Below, in pieces: positions 36,988-53,554 of a stretch of 64,000 nt of DNA (its first letter is position 1; each line of letters opens with the position of its first letter). The stretch is from Ecdyonurus torrentis (lineage: Eukaryota; Arthropoda; Insecta; Ephemeroptera; Heptageniidae): assembly GCA_949318235.1 (NCBI GenBank), contig OX439137.1, forward strand, positions 18,977,298 to 19,041,297. The letters are read 5' to 3'. A program made the position numbers and the translations under genes. The notes under the pieces were generated by a model. The model ran no database searches, was not told the origin of the DNA, and saw nothing but the letters and a program-made list of their open reading frames with translations.

Positions 36988-37119
36988 TTAAATAAAAAAA
37001 AAAGTTTTTCCTATGCTGGCCTCTGTATTTCTAATCAACAAAATGATGGTTCTTAAATATGAGTTGAATCGTTCTATATACAGGCCATCGACTTTTTTGG
37101 TCGATGCAACATTCAGAAA

Positions 37120-37239
37120 AACCCAGCACAGGATGCAAAGAGATTTGAAAATTGGGGAGTGAGAAGTTGATAAGGCAGAATTACTTCCTTTGTTGCTGAT
37201 AAATACTTGCATTGTCGCCTAACAGTTGAGACTGCAACA
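37120..37239 (+). promoter_or_regulatory. Conserved 5' flank of gene C
   Basis: About 120 bases before the ATG match 42690-42828 before gene D (AAAATTGGGGAGTGAGAAG, ATAAGGCAGAATTACTTCCT, GCATTGTCGCCTAACAGTTG, AGACTGCAACAATG). It probably holds core promoter and 5' UTR, with GATAAGG-like words as candidates. The role is inferred from conservation only. Confidence 0.55.
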
Positions 37240-37282
37240 ATGAACCTCTGTCCACTGGCCTTACTTCTCATCTTTACGGCAG
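37240..37282 (+). CDS. Gene C exon 1, signal peptide
   Basis: ATG in GCAACAATGAAC starts a typical short hydrophobic leader. Donor G|GTAAGT, phase 1. The gene D counterpart is at the same position of its copy. Confidence 0.82.
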
Positions 37283-38319
37283 GTAAGTAACGTACGATAT
37301 CTCATACAGGCGCCATCACTACAATTGGGTTTTGAGACAAACTAAAGTTATTTATGTAAGTCCCATCAAGTGTTTTGAGATATAAATGCTAATGTTTTCT
37401 TCTGGTATATTCCTTTAAAAATAAAAATACATAATAGACCAGAAGAAAATATATGCATTTATGTCACAAAACACTTGATGGGACTTACATAAATAACTTT
37501 AATTTGTTTTAAAACCAAACTGTAGCTCCGTAGCAGTGATCAGAAAATTTTGATTAATTCAACCCGCACAACATTTTCATACTAATTTTTACATGTTTAT
37601 GACGTCATAAATATGCATACTCACGCAAATCGCATACTTTACTGTATTTTCATGCTCTCTCGTGGGGCTACATTAACATTCTGGTAAAAATTGTCCTCAG
37701 TTTTGAAGATCCCATTTTGTGTTTATTCATTAAAAAGCACGTGTTGTTTTATGTGATCTATTATGGGTATGGCTTTAAAAGAATCGCTAGTTCAAAAAAT
37801 AATGCTTTTTTAAAAAATTATTACTTTTTTAATATTACTTTAAAGTAAATACTAAAAATATTTAAAAAGTCGGAAGTTCTAAATTTTTATCATAGGTAGC
37901 TGTTACTATTAACTTTCAAATGTCATCATAAAGTTTGCAAGTTTTCTTTTTAGATTTTGAGGTGCAAGCTATATGAATGCAACCTTTAAACTTACACGTA
38001 TCATTTTTTGTTTTACTCTGTTATTACGTATTAAAATTGAGTATCTTATATTTAAATTTCAGTGGTGACGTCATCAGATGATCAGCCACTAAACAAGGAC
38101 CAGAAAGAGACGGGAAGTCCACTGAGCTTATTATCACTGTCAAAAATATCAGGTAAGGATTTATACCTGCAAATTTTTTCTTTATAAATGTTTTTTTTTT
38201 ATTATATATTTATTATTACTATTTATTTTAATTATTTATTTTATTATTATTTTTTATTATATTTTATTTACTTTCTACGTAATAATATATGGATTTTCTA
38301 AAAAAAAAAAAGTTCTTTC

Positions 38320-38403
<84 letters not shown>

Positions 38404-38857
38404 TTATATTGTTAATTAAAAAACGTGCCATTATTCAATTTATTCTTTATAAAATAGAGATTTTTATATTTAAGATAAATAACGTAATAGCTGCAATTCC
38501 CTGCAAATTATATTACGTAATTTTCTATGTTAGGCCAGAACACGCTATGCTACCGCCCAGTACCTCCACGTGGCAGCACCATGATGGACTTTATTGACAC
38601 GTGTCAACCAGAGGGTGGAAGTTACCCTGCTGCCAAAGTCCAGTGTCAATGTAAACGTTGTGACCTCAAGCTAGAACTGCAGTGCATCGACTTTACCTGG
38701 TATGCCGAGAGTCCAACAATATGCAGTAAGTAATTAGAGGGACTGACTGATTGATTGATTGGTTGGTTTATTGGTTGATTGGTTGGTTGATTGATTGGTT
38801 GATTGACTGACTACTGATTGATTAATTGATTGATTGATTGGTTGTTTGACTGACTAC

Positions 38858-38945
<88 letters not shown>

Positions 38946-39709
38946 CAGACGACAACAAGAAGCGCTGCGGCTCATGCAGGAAGGTGCACAAAGCCACCGA
39001 CATCACGTGTTCCTCTGACGACAAGAGAGACGGGTATTTACATGAGCAACGTGTTTGTGTCTGCAAGAACACGGGCCAGAACGTCACGACCAGGTGCTCA
39101 TACGTCGGCTGGAAAGTCACGGACCTGCAGGCGTACAAGAAGGCTTGTGGAGGTAAAATTTAAACATGGATAAAAGAAATAATACAAAATGTCCCTTACA
39201 TATCTTCTAACTGTATAATAATCCCAGTTATAAATAAAAATAATGAACTCTCGTTGCTAGTGCGCAGTCCAATAAAAACGACAATTCGCCAATAGTAGTG
39301 ACACCTGGAACTACAAAGTCACAAAAGCTTAACATTGTAGTTCAGGTGTCAAAATCTATGTAGTAAAAAAATCACACCTGAGTTTAATTCTTAAATAAAA
39401 AATTACTATTAATTAATTTCTAAATAATTTTCAGAGGCCTCAGACTATACCTCAGCACCAGAAGTTACCACAACAATAACAGCTGACGTGGAGGTCACCA
39501 TGGTGTCAGTGCTTGGAGATGACGTCACTGACCTGCCTGCCATGACGACCGTCCAACCTGAAGGTCACTCTGAGGTGACTGAAGGTGACTCAGAGGTGAC
39601 TGAGGAACCAACTGAGAGCCACCCTGAGACCACAACAACGGACAGTGGGACGACTCAAACCACAATAAGGGAGTATGATGATGAGGTGTACAAGATCGAT
39701 GTGGCTTAA
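37240..39709 (+). CDS. Gene C: secreted Cys-module protein
   Basis: Exons 37240-37282, 38063-38152, 38534-38725, 38949-39152 and 39435-39709 join in phase 1 into 804 bases, 267 residues. Order: signal peptide (MNLCPLALLLIFTAG), Ser-rich linker (15-44), Cys-module A (45-108), Cys-module B (109-176), then an acidic Ser/Thr/Val/Glu tail (177-267). No TM helix and no sushi exon, so a soluble or matrix protein is expected. Tandem paralogue of gene D. Two TTAA-type MITE copies sit in intron 1. It could be a truncated relative of the membrane forms, ended by a new stop. Confidence 0.83.
37323..37774. mobile_element. Two TTAA-type MITE copies in gene C intron 1, head to head
   Basis: A partial copy at about 37323-37418 (ends TATATTCCTTTAA) is followed by a near-complete copy in the opposite orientation at about 37430-37774 (starts ATAGACCAGAAG, ends ATGGCT then TTAA). 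Confidence 0.72.
38063..38152 (+). CDS. Gene C exon 2, linker
   Basis: Encodes VVTSSDDQPLNKDQKETGSP and LSLLSLSKIS. Polar, no cysteine. Confidence 0.8.
38322..38398. repeat. (TA)n in gene C intron 2
   Basis: Pure TA run. The equivalent intron of gene D carries one of about 150 bases at 44652-44802. Confidence 0.93.
38534..38725 (+). CDS. Gene C exon 3, Cys-module A
   Basis: Seven cysteines: LCYRPVPPRG, IDTCQPEGGSYPAAKVQCQC, KRCDLKLELQC, FTWYAESPTIC. Differs from the gene D copy at five bases, four of them synonymous. Confidence 0.88.
38740..38944. repeat. (GATT)n filling gene C intron 3
   Basis: Degenerate then pure GATT units occupy almost the whole intron up to the acceptor GACAG. Gene D has the same arrangement at 45190-45372. 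Confidence 0.93.
38949..39152 (+). CDS. Gene C exon 4, Cys-module B
   Basis: Encodes RCGSCRKVHKATDITC, KRDGYLHEQRVCVCKNTGQN, VTTRCSYVGWKV and a final AC. One N-x-T sequon (NVT). The intron before it is a (GATT)n run. Confidence 0.87.
39435..39709 (+). CDS. Gene C exon 5, Ser/Thr/Glu tail and stop
   Basis: Encodes EASDYTSAPEVTTTITADVE, an internal repeat GHSEVTEGDSEVTEEPTE, and ends EYDDEVYKIDVA. Many Thr/Ser suggest O-glycosylation. Gene D has a longer, diverged version. Confidence 0.8.
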
Positions 39710-39767
39710 CGTAGAGGGTGAATGACTTGGAGAGGAAGTAGTCAAAAGAGCAACTTTATTTTTACAA

Positions 39768-39957
39768 TGACCGTTTATGTTTACTCAAAATGTGGAAGAG
39801 GAAGTGCTGGAAGAGGAAACCATGTGACTGTAAAAGTGGGAGAGAAGTTGGTGCCATCAAGGTAGGCCTAAGCCTGAGCTACCTCCCACTTTTACAGTCT
39901 CGTGGTTTCCTCTTCCGGCACTTCCTTTTCCACATTTTGAGTAAACATAAGTGGTCA
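39768..39957. repeat. Hairpin element after gene C stop
   Basis: Arms TGACCGTTTATGTTTACTCA / TGAGTAAACATAAGTGGTCA continue through GTGGAAGAGGAAGTGC and its complement for about 75 bases each, beginning 58 bases after the stop. It may lie in the 3' UTR. Confidence 0.78.
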
Positions 39958-41033
39958 CTAATTCTTTCTAAGTTATTTATATCGAAAAAAAGAAGTACTA
40001 TAAATTTCAAATAAAATTTAATGAAGTTAAAAAATAACTTTTATTCCGAAAAAAAAAACTATAATTTAAAACAGTTTTTAATAATAATGTTTGTAAACCC
40101 TGTTTTTCGTGCCCCAAATAAAAAAAAAGAAAAAAAAAGACGATCACCTATTGTTTTTAAAATGGCATTTTACATTTTTTTGGAGCAAGGGCACAGGGTC
40201 TTTTTTAAGTGCCCGTAGTCATCAGATCAGAGAATAAATAATATTTAACATTAATATGGGCTCTTATGGATCTAAAACTTCAAAAACTTGTTACTTCAAA
40301 TCTAGCATGTGCCTTGGATGTCAATAAAAACAAAACAAACTTAATAAATGATCATATTTAAAACTACCTCGCACCACCAGGTATTATTAGATAGCACAAG
40401 GCCACTCTAAAAAAAAGGTAAAATTGTTTTTGCTATTTTGTAACATAATATCACTAAAAAAAAAAAAGTGCAACATTTCAGTTACGATTCCTAACTTATT
40501 TGAGATAAACCCGTTTGAGTTATTATCAGTAGCTAAAATAATGCATTTTAATAAATTATTAACAATAGCTATCTTAACTTAAATTATCTGAAAATAATTT
40601 AAAACAACTTAAAATATATATTGTTAATAACTTTTTACTAAAAATGCATTATTTTAGCTGCTCATATAACTCAAAAGTTTTTATCTCAAATAAGTTAGCA
40701 TTCCTAGCTCAAGTAATGCGCCATTTTTTGAAGTGTCTTTAACTATAGGGTGTATGCATTTATGTTTAAGTCTACGCCATGTTGAATCACTTAATAACAT
40801 AGGCCACATGGGAAAATAACTCATTTTGCCAGTTTAAAAATACTAAGCAATATTTTTAAGAGCATTGATGTTGTTAATATGTTGAATATAACATCTCAAG
40901 TGTATATGTGAAAAAATAATAATTATTAAAAAAAAAAATGTAGAAAAGTTTTTCTTTCTAAGAAATATAACATTGCACACTATATAAAGGCGAAATTATA
41001 TAGACAAAATAATAATATAATAATACCAATATA

Positions 41034-41327
41034 CTACAAAAAAAACATGTCTAATATATTCTAACATACCTGAATATCAACGTTGATTTGGCCGAAGTCA
41101 TTGATTTCTAATTTACAGTATTTTCCATTTTCAGCTGCGGGTTTGTGACGTCACAGCTCACTATTCCACGCGCGCGGAAACAGGCTAGATGTGAAGTCAC
41201 AATCCCGCAGCTGTAATTTTAGAAATGTAGAATACATTAGAAATAAATGATTCCGGTCAAATCAAACGTTAATATTTAGGTATGTTAGGATGTTAGACAT
41301 GTTTTTTGTTCAAGGTATTCTACGCCT
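41034..41327. mobile_element. TTAA foldback MITE (ACATGTCTAATATCC family), copy 2
   Basis: Same arms and GTGACGTCACAGCT-type centre as 8009-8308; the right flank is TTAA at 41328-41331. Confidence 0.7.
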
Positions 41328-41564
41328 TTAAGCATAATTTAATTTTATATCATTATAGCGTGTTTGCATACATATAAAAGTTTACGCCATATGTGATCAT
41401 TAAATAACACATAGACCAATATGGGAAAATGATTCATTTTCCCAGTGTAAAAATATTTCTCAATATTTTTAAGCGCGTTAACAGGTTGAATCGTGTTTTG
41501 AAGTATACATAACATAAGAGTTAGGATGTTCATAGTATAATTATACTTATGTTATACAACATCA

Positions 41565-41730
41565 CGCCTAGACGTTTCCATGGTTTCTCTAGGCTGTCAT
41601 GGTGAATGCCGGGCTGTGTACTTAGGCCGTGCCCGTTTCGTGTGTGCTTTTCCATTAATTTGGAAAGTCCTTACCTGTCGATAAGACAATGATTTGGCTG
41701 GGACTGGGATTGGTGTAGCACAATATATGG
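41565..41730 (+). mobile_element. Partial SINE (19450 family)
   Basis: Starts CCTAGACGTTTCCATGGTTT and runs through GGCTGTCATGGTGAATGCCG to TTTGGCTGGGACTGGGATTG. The tRNA-like head is missing. Confidence 0.65.
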
Positions 41731-41829
41731 CAAGCAAAAAAAAAAAATAATAATAATAATAATAATAATTAAAAAACTAAAATAACTGCAGTCATTTTGA
41801 TTGACAATACCTTAAAAAAGGAATAGAAT

Positions 41830-42290
41830 AGAGGAAGCTAGACAAAATATAATGTATAATTAGGTGTATATCATCTCACTCAAGCAGGTAGTACTCTTTT
41901 TGCTTGCAAGCCATGGTTTTTAACAATAAGTTAACTTTGATACCTATAGCTGTCACATTCAAAAAGTATAGCTTGGCGCGGTGTCACTGGCCATCAATGT
42001 ATAACAATTAGATAAAGAGGTAGTTACATTAATTAGAAAAATATGACAATTAAAACTTAAATTTTATGGAAACTTATTATTATAAATAAAAGTTGAAAAT
42101 GTGCTATTTTTAAATTTTATCATGAAATACAAAATTTGCAAACCAAGAAAAAAGAAAAAGTAACAGCTGTGTTGCCTCTCTTTGTTTTGCAACCATGGCT
42201 GCATCTTAAAACTAAATTTTTGAGCCTGCACTTTCGTTCGTTGGTCAGATTCTATTATTACAAAATAGCAACATTTGTGCTCTACAGTCA
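41830..42290. repeat. Dispersed repeat shared with 29045-29460
   Basis: Second copy with the same order of blocks (GTGTATATCATCTCACTCAA, ACAATAAGTTAACTTTGATA, GCGGTGTCACTGGCCATCAA). Confidence 0.6.
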
Positions 42291-42689
42291 ATAATCAATA
42301 TAGCAAGTGCTAAATGAGCATAAATGAGGAAGACTAAAAAATGTAGTGAGGTAATTTTATTTCTAATTCTAAAAGAAGACATTGTTTTGAATTGATATGC
42401 GAATTTCTAATTTTTAAGATTGATTAATTAAAAAATATTGAATGATTTTTAATTAATTTTTGAAAATAAAAAAATGACGTCATGGGTGGCAACTGGTGCA
42501 TGTGGGCACTAAAAATTTAAAAAATTAGAAAATTGCATATTATGTATTGATTCAAGACCTCTTTGAGAATATGAAATTAAATTACTTTTTTTTAATAGCC
42601 CTAATTGAGAAGTTTTTTCCTTGTAGTACTTCTAGACAAGAGAATAGTTTTTATTTCAGTGTAGTTCAATATTTAAGTAGGTCATCGAT

Positions 42690-42828
42690 GTTTGGTCCAT
42701 GCAAGATTAAGGAACAACTAACACAGGATGCAAATAGAAAATTGGGGAGTGAGAAGATGATAAGGCAGAATTACTTCCTTTGTTGCTGATAAACCTTGCA
42801 TTGTCGCCTAACAGTTGAGACTGCAACA
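42690..42828 (+). promoter_or_regulatory. Conserved 5' flank of gene D
   Basis: Counterpart of 37120-37239, with near-identical last 80 bases before the ATG. Confidence 0.55.
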
Positions 42829-48202
<5,374 letters not shown>

Positions 48203-48221
48203 GAGCAAATAATGAAGTAGC

Positions 48222-48690
48222 AATCCAATGAGGAAGGTGAATTGTTTTTTTTTTTTTTTTTTTTCAGTTTATGATATTTTAGGAAAGAGCTTTAAAAAAT
48301 TTTGAGGTGGTATTTCTTCTTAAGACGATTGGAGCAAGTGAAGTATTTTTAATTAATTTTAGAAAATCGGCCTAGAAAGCCTGTGACGTCATCAGTGCAT
48401 TTTTTCTTCGGCAAATTCTAATCGTTCGAGGTTCTGTAACCAGTTTAATGAAATCAGCTCGTCCTCAGGATTTCAAAAAACTGTCTACTGAACCTTCTAC
48501 GGTCAATACTTTCCGAAATAAATGCCTGATTGATGATGTCACAAGTTTTTTAGATCGATTTTGAAAAATTAATATAAAAATACTTCCCATGCTCCAATCG
48601 TTCTAAGAAAAAATAACACCTCAAAATTTTTTAACGCTCTTTTCAAAAATGTCATAAAAAGTGGGGGTTAAAAAAATCACTTTCCTCATT
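48222..48690. repeat. Foldback element (GAGGAAGGTGAATTG family), copy 2
   Basis: Near-identical block order to 34345-34806, starting 20 bases after the gene D stop and ending AAAAAATCACTTTCCTCATT. Confidence 0.74.
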
Positions 48691-48929
48691 CTGTAATAGA
48701 AATAATGCAGTAAAGTACTTTTAAAAAAGCCGGAACAAAAGGAATGAATCAAATTGTTGCCCAAATGTTTCCAATATATGGCGCATAATTTCAATAGCAA
48801 GTACTACAAGTACTGTACACTGTACCTTCTTCATGATTTGGGGTTTACAGTTGTGTTTTCTTGCATTTAATCGCTTGGGAATGACATAATATCTTCAATG
48901 AGTATTTTGACTCGTTTTTGTTGTGTTAA

Positions 48930-49192
48930 AGGCATAGACAACATAAAAAAATGAGCATTTATATTACAAAACACTCGATGGGACTTACATAAATAACAGT
49001 TGGGTCTCAAAACACAACAGTAGCGCCGTAGCAGTGTTCAGAAAATTTTGATTTATGCAACCTGCACAACATTTTCATACTAGTTTTTGCCTGTTTCTGA
49101 TGTCAGAAACATGAATATTCACGCAAATTATCATCAGTTTTGTAGATCCCATTTTGTGTTAAAGAACATGTTGTATCATGTTTTCTATGTCT
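48930..49192 (+). mobile_element. TTAA-type MITE copy 8, internally deleted
   Basis: TTAA at 48926-48929 and 49193-49196; ends AGGCATAGACAACATAAA and TTTTCTATGTCT. About 60 bases of the usual body are missing. Confidence 0.75.
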
Positions 49193-49548
49193 TTAAGTGA
49201 CTCTAATAGCCTATTTTCAACCTGTTATGCAACTCGGAAAGAATAAATTACGTAATTTATGCTGAATTTATGTCATTATATGATAAATGATGCTAAATAA
49301 GAACACATTTAACTGTACAACATAATATTTATGCTGTATATAACATAGTAATTATGCAATGTAGCATAAATTATGCAGTATTGAACAAATTGAGCTGAAA
49401 GTCAGATAGAAAAATGATTACCTATTTATTTTTGTCCGTGAAATTATGCGCCATAAATAAGGCGTAACAATGTGGCACCAATTTGTTGCTTTCCTATCCG
49501 GCTTTTTGAAAAGCTCTTAAAAAGCCATTTTTTTCATGTTGCACAGAG

Positions 49549-49617
49549 AGACGTCACTTGCTAAGCAAGGCAATGATATAAACATGGAGATGTTAATGGA
49601 GAAAGTCGCCGAGACTG
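49549..49617 (+). CDS. Duplicated stalk exon downstream of gene D
   Basis: Phase 1 at both ends. Encodes TSLAKQGNDINMEMLMEKVA, matching the last part of gene D exon 5. It has no leader of its own. It could follow gene D exon 5 as an alternative path, or be a relic. Confidence 0.6.
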
Positions 49618-49638
49618 GTAATTACATCTATAGACATA

Positions 49639-49827
49639 GGGAGGGAGGGAGGGAGGGAGGGAGGGAGGGAGGGAGGGAGGGAGGGAGGGAGGGAGGGAGG
49701 GAGGGAGGGAGGGAGGGAGGGAGGGAGGGAGGGAGGGAGGGAGGGAGGGAGGGAGGGAGGGAGGGAGGGAGGGAGGGAGGGAGGGAGGGAGGGAGGGAGG
49801 GAGGGAGGGAGGGAGGGAGGGAGGGAG
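49639..49827. repeat. (GGGA)n microsatellite
   Basis: About 47 pure GGGA units starting 22 bases after the donor of the exon at 49549-49617. Confidence 0.95.
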
Positions 49828-50271
49828 TAAAATGACAATATTAATATAAATAATAAACAATAATTTTAAAATTGGTATAAAAATATGTCAACATATATCT
49901 CACGGTGGCCGCTGACTTTTCTCATAAAGACAGCTTAGTGTGCTTGCGGGTTGCAAATCGTTCGAAACTTTTGGCCAGAAATGTTCGTGGGCATATGAAA
50001 AAAATTACGCCCATATGACGTCATTTCGCGAATTAAAAAAATTAATTAAAATATTTTATAAACCTAAAAAATACAAATTTGCGTTTCTATCGAGTCATGC
50101 CAATGCCTTTCTTATAAAAAATGCAATAAAAGTATTTCCTTAGTTTCTGGTGCTGCCTCCTTGAGAAAATGCACTGAACTGTTTTTATAGCTAAATATTC
50201 AACATCTATTTCGTTATTAAATTCAACAATGTAATGTATTCTCAACTAATTATTGACATGTTATATTTCAG

Positions 50272-50468
50272 ATGCGAAGGCTACACGATGTTACCAACCA
50301 ATTCTCCCAACCGCTCTACTGGAAAAACTTGACACTTGCAATTCAAAGTCAGGAGATTTTCCCTCACATGGAGCTATATGTACTTGTGCTAATTCAGATT
50401 TCACACTTGAACTAAATTGTTTTGATTTTGAGTGGCTTTATTATCACGGAAAACCTGTTTGCGAGTAA
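50272..50468 (+). CDS. Duplicated A-type module terminal exon
   Basis: Phase 1 entry. Encodes ATRCYQPILPTALLEKLDTC, KSGDFPSHGAICTC, FTLELNCFDFEWLY, PVCE and a stop. Close paralogue of gene D exon 6, with the same Ser for Cys change. Open throughout, which argues against decay. Confidence 0.68.
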
Positions 50469-51577
50469 AAATAAATAATGAAAGAGCAATGAATTTGTAC
50501 AATATAATTACAATAACAGTCCTTTTTTTTCTATGTTGCAAAATGTATATATTATACATCTTGCTATGTTGATTTTATATTATTTTTGTTGAAGAAAAAT
50601 GGGGATATATAGGGTGTATCTGCATAATATCATACTTATTGTGCTTTTGCCATACTGGATCAGTTTTACCCATCCAAGAATTGACTACGCTCGACGTTGC
50701 TCAACTTCGGTGATCCAACGGGAACAGTTTCAGACAACGCAATAAGGCTTTTTTTTTTTTTTTTAATAATATATATAAAAAACAACAACAATTATTTAAC
50801 TATTCAAAATGCTACTGAACAAAAAAAAAATTAATAAAATAAAATATGAATTATAAATATTTATAAATCCATAAAAATTGTACAATTCAATTTCAAAGGG
50901 TTTTATTTAAAAAAAAAATATATATACAAAGATCTTACATGTTTAGAGTCAAATGCCTATTGCCCCAAAATTGATAACATGAAAGGTAGGCAACCTGTGT
51001 GATAGAAGTTCGCAACTGGTTGCATATTTCTTATTTCTGCAGGCGCGCTAACAAAAATATATTTTCCCCTTTGGCTGACTTGGTTATAAAGTTGTATTAC
51101 TTAAACCCAAACAACATATATGTAATTTATGTAATGTGTTTTTTTGTAATAAAGCCCATGTTAAATTGAATTGAATTGTGCTTTGCAAATAAAGCCTATT
51201 TTGATTTGAATTGAACAGTGTTATATGAAAAACTATAAATATGGAGGAGGAGGGAGGGAGGGAGGGGTGTTACGTTTACTGAGCATATATATAATAAATA
51301 ATAAACAAATTTGCTCTATCCAAAAAGCAGTAGTTAAGGAAGTAAATATTATTTTAAACCATATCCCCCAGATAAAAAAAGAAGGATATTATAAAACCAC
51401 TTCCACCACTATAATGTAAATTATATCATGCACTTGGCTTAGTAATTTACATTGGAAATCAGATAGTGTCAGTTCTATAAGCCAGTGTTCAGTTATGTAT
51501 CTTCCAGTCTTCATCTTAGTAACTCTCTGCTTTTGTCCAGGTTGGTACAACACCTTGCAATAGTGAGGTTCTTGATA

Positions 51578-51642
<65 letters not shown>

Positions 51643-51649
51643 CAGTGAA

Positions 51650-52095
51650 TTGGTAGCGTAATGGTTAACGCAGTGGTCTGACAACTCAAAGATCCGGGCT
51701 AGAGTCCCGATCAAGTCAAACTATTTTTCAATTTTAATTTACTGCTTATATAGGGTGTATGCGGATGACGTCATATTTAATGCGCTTCGAGGCTATACTG
51801 GAGTAGTGAATAACATTGCTCAGCATAGGAAAACTTGGTTTTAGTCAATTTTCTTTGAAAAATCGGTTAATTTTTTGTTATTGTTATTTTTCTTACATAC
51901 TTGAGATACTAATTTAACATATTTACAACATCAATGCTCTCAAAAATATTGCATAGTGTTTTTAAACTAGCAAAAATTAGTTATTTTCCTATGCCACCCA
52001 TGTTATTGAGTTATCCAACATGGTGTCGACTTTAACATGAATGCATGCACCCTATAACACGTTGTAACACGAAAGCCAAACCCTTTCAGTTATTA
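51650..52095 (+). mobile_element. tRNA-derived SINE, second family, split by a MITE
   Basis: Head TAGCGTAATGGTTAACGCAG and tail ACTGCTTATA are separated from ACACGTTGTAACACGAAAGC by the insert at 51753-52052. Joining the two parts with one TATA restores the order seen at 47842-47965. Confidence 0.78.
51753..52052 (+). mobile_element. MITE with TATA target duplication, full length
   Basis: 300 bases with ends GGGTGTATGC and GCATGCACCC, flanked by TATA at 51749-51752 and 52053-52056. The interior has TGACGTCATATTTAATGCGC and TACTGGAGTAGTGAATAACA. Other copies or remnants: 17709-17990, about 24083-24425, 33080-33250, 33690-33790, 40745-40870, 59420-59714. Confidence 0.82.
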
Positions 52096-52273
52096 AATAA
52101 TTAAAGTTATACTAACAAAGTGCTAGCAGATGTATTTTTGTTACTGTATTCATTTAACATGCTTTCTTACAGGGCAAGGAACCTTGTATCACTCGTGTTG
52201 GAAGTTTTAATATTCTGATTACAATTTTTCATCAAAATTGTTTAAAAATCAAGGAAACAGAAGTTTTGAAGTA

Positions 52274-52460
52274 TTATTTACATGACGCGTAAATTTGATG
52301 TACGTCGATGGAGAAACAAAGTTGGAACAATGTAAACAAATGGAGCCATCACATGTAACTTTCAAAAGCAATATGAAAGGCTTCATTTGTTTACATGCAA
52401 GGAAATAACTTTGTTTATCTGTCAACGTGCGTCAAATTTACGTGTCATGTCAATAATACT
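52274..52460. mobile_element. Foldback MITE (ATGACGCGTAAA family)
   Basis: Ends GAAGTATTATTTACATGACG and CGTGTCATGTCAATAATACT; interior TTGGAACAATGTAAACAAAT pairs with its complement. Confidence 0.72.
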
Positions 52461-52732
52461 TAATACACAGTATTAATTATATATATATTTTTCATTGTAA
52501 CCAATCAAAAACTTGCTAGATAGAAGAAAAAATTTCCTTAGAGACACTACTAAAAATATGATTTTTAATTTGTTTTTTAGATTTTTTTTTTGTTAGAAAT
52601 ATATATGATAAAAAAATCCAAAAAAGAAAAAGCAAAATAGTCCGATAAAAGTCTCAAAAGTCCAACAAAATAAACAAATAAGTTATTATTTGAAATAACC
52701 TTTTTTTTCCAAATTTTGTACATAATATGCTA

Positions 52733-52815
<83 letters not shown>

Positions 52816-53256
52816 GCTTAAAATTATGAGATTCGTGGATCTTTTTAGTAAAAACCCAACAGTCTCAATATTGACAATTTAAAGACTATTTTTCCGCTCT
52901 CTATAGTATAGTTATACTATAACTATAGATATGAATTATATCATGATATTATTATTAAATACTGCATAAAGTCAGTTGATATAAAAATATTTTGCTGAAA
53001 TCGTGTTGACAGAATTATCGTCAAATTTCTGAATCATTATAGGAAGTTAAAAGGAAATATGCGGCTTCAAAAACTTATTTTTAAATTTATACGCAGATTA
53101 AATGTATAACTTACGTAATTTCTGTTAAATATATTATAAAATTGCTAAATTGGAAAATATACATATTAATGCTTTATACAATAAATATAAGCTCATTTTT
53201 TTTTTTTTTTTTTTTAATGTTCTTTTTACAAAAGGTTTGATAAAATACTGTTGCAG

Positions 53257-53334
53257 GAATATCAGCCTTTGCATTATGGTCTACAAGTGAGACAGAAGTG
53301 ATATTGACGAGGCCGTCACAATCGCAAGATCGAG
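53257..53334 (+). CDS. Gene E linker exon
   Basis: TTGCAG acceptor, G|GTAAGT donor, phase 1 at both ends. Encodes [20 protein letters not shown] and QSQDR. Position as exon 2 of genes B, C and D. Confidence 0.65.
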
Positions 53335-53459
53335 GTAAGTATCTTTGTCTAAAATATCTCTATCGATTTTTGTATGTAATTTGGCACTCTACTTGATAAT
53401 GTGTATTAAAATGTTTCTGATTTTATTGCATGTAATAATGTACAGTATATATGCATATG

Positions 53460-53554
<95 letters not shown>

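Larger units (their letters stand above)
36200..37110. other. Divergent intergenic region between genes B and C
   Basis: The transcripts of B (minus) and C (plus) start about 1 kb apart, head to head. The space holds a partial SINE at 36555-36710 and a TTAA-type MITE fragment at 36706-36987. Confidence 0.55.
39710..42690. other. Intergenic region between genes C and D
   Basis: Holds a hairpin at 39768-39957, MITE fragments at 40195-40320 and about 40745-40870, a TTAA foldback MITE at 41034-41327, a SINE fragment at 41565-41730 and the dispersed repeat at 41830-42290. No gene was recognised. Confidence 0.55.
50469..53256. other. Region before gene E: repeats, no leader exon found
   Basis: Retroposon tails ending TTTTGATTTGAATTGAA lie near 51205. 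A SINE split by a MITE is at 51650-52095, an ATGACGCGTAAA-type foldback at 52274-52460, and (TA)n runs at 51581-51639 and 52739-52809. No ATG exon with a hydrophobic leader and phase-1 donor was found. Confidence 0.5.

Noticed and set aside
38854..39138. Repeated NQSI protein on the minus strand, also at 45179-45421
   Set aside because: Translation of (GATT)n repeats inside introns of genes C and D.
49536..49860. REGG and LPPS repeat proteins
   Set aside because: Translations of the (GGGA)n run. Only the short stretch 49549-49617 has paralogue support as an exon.
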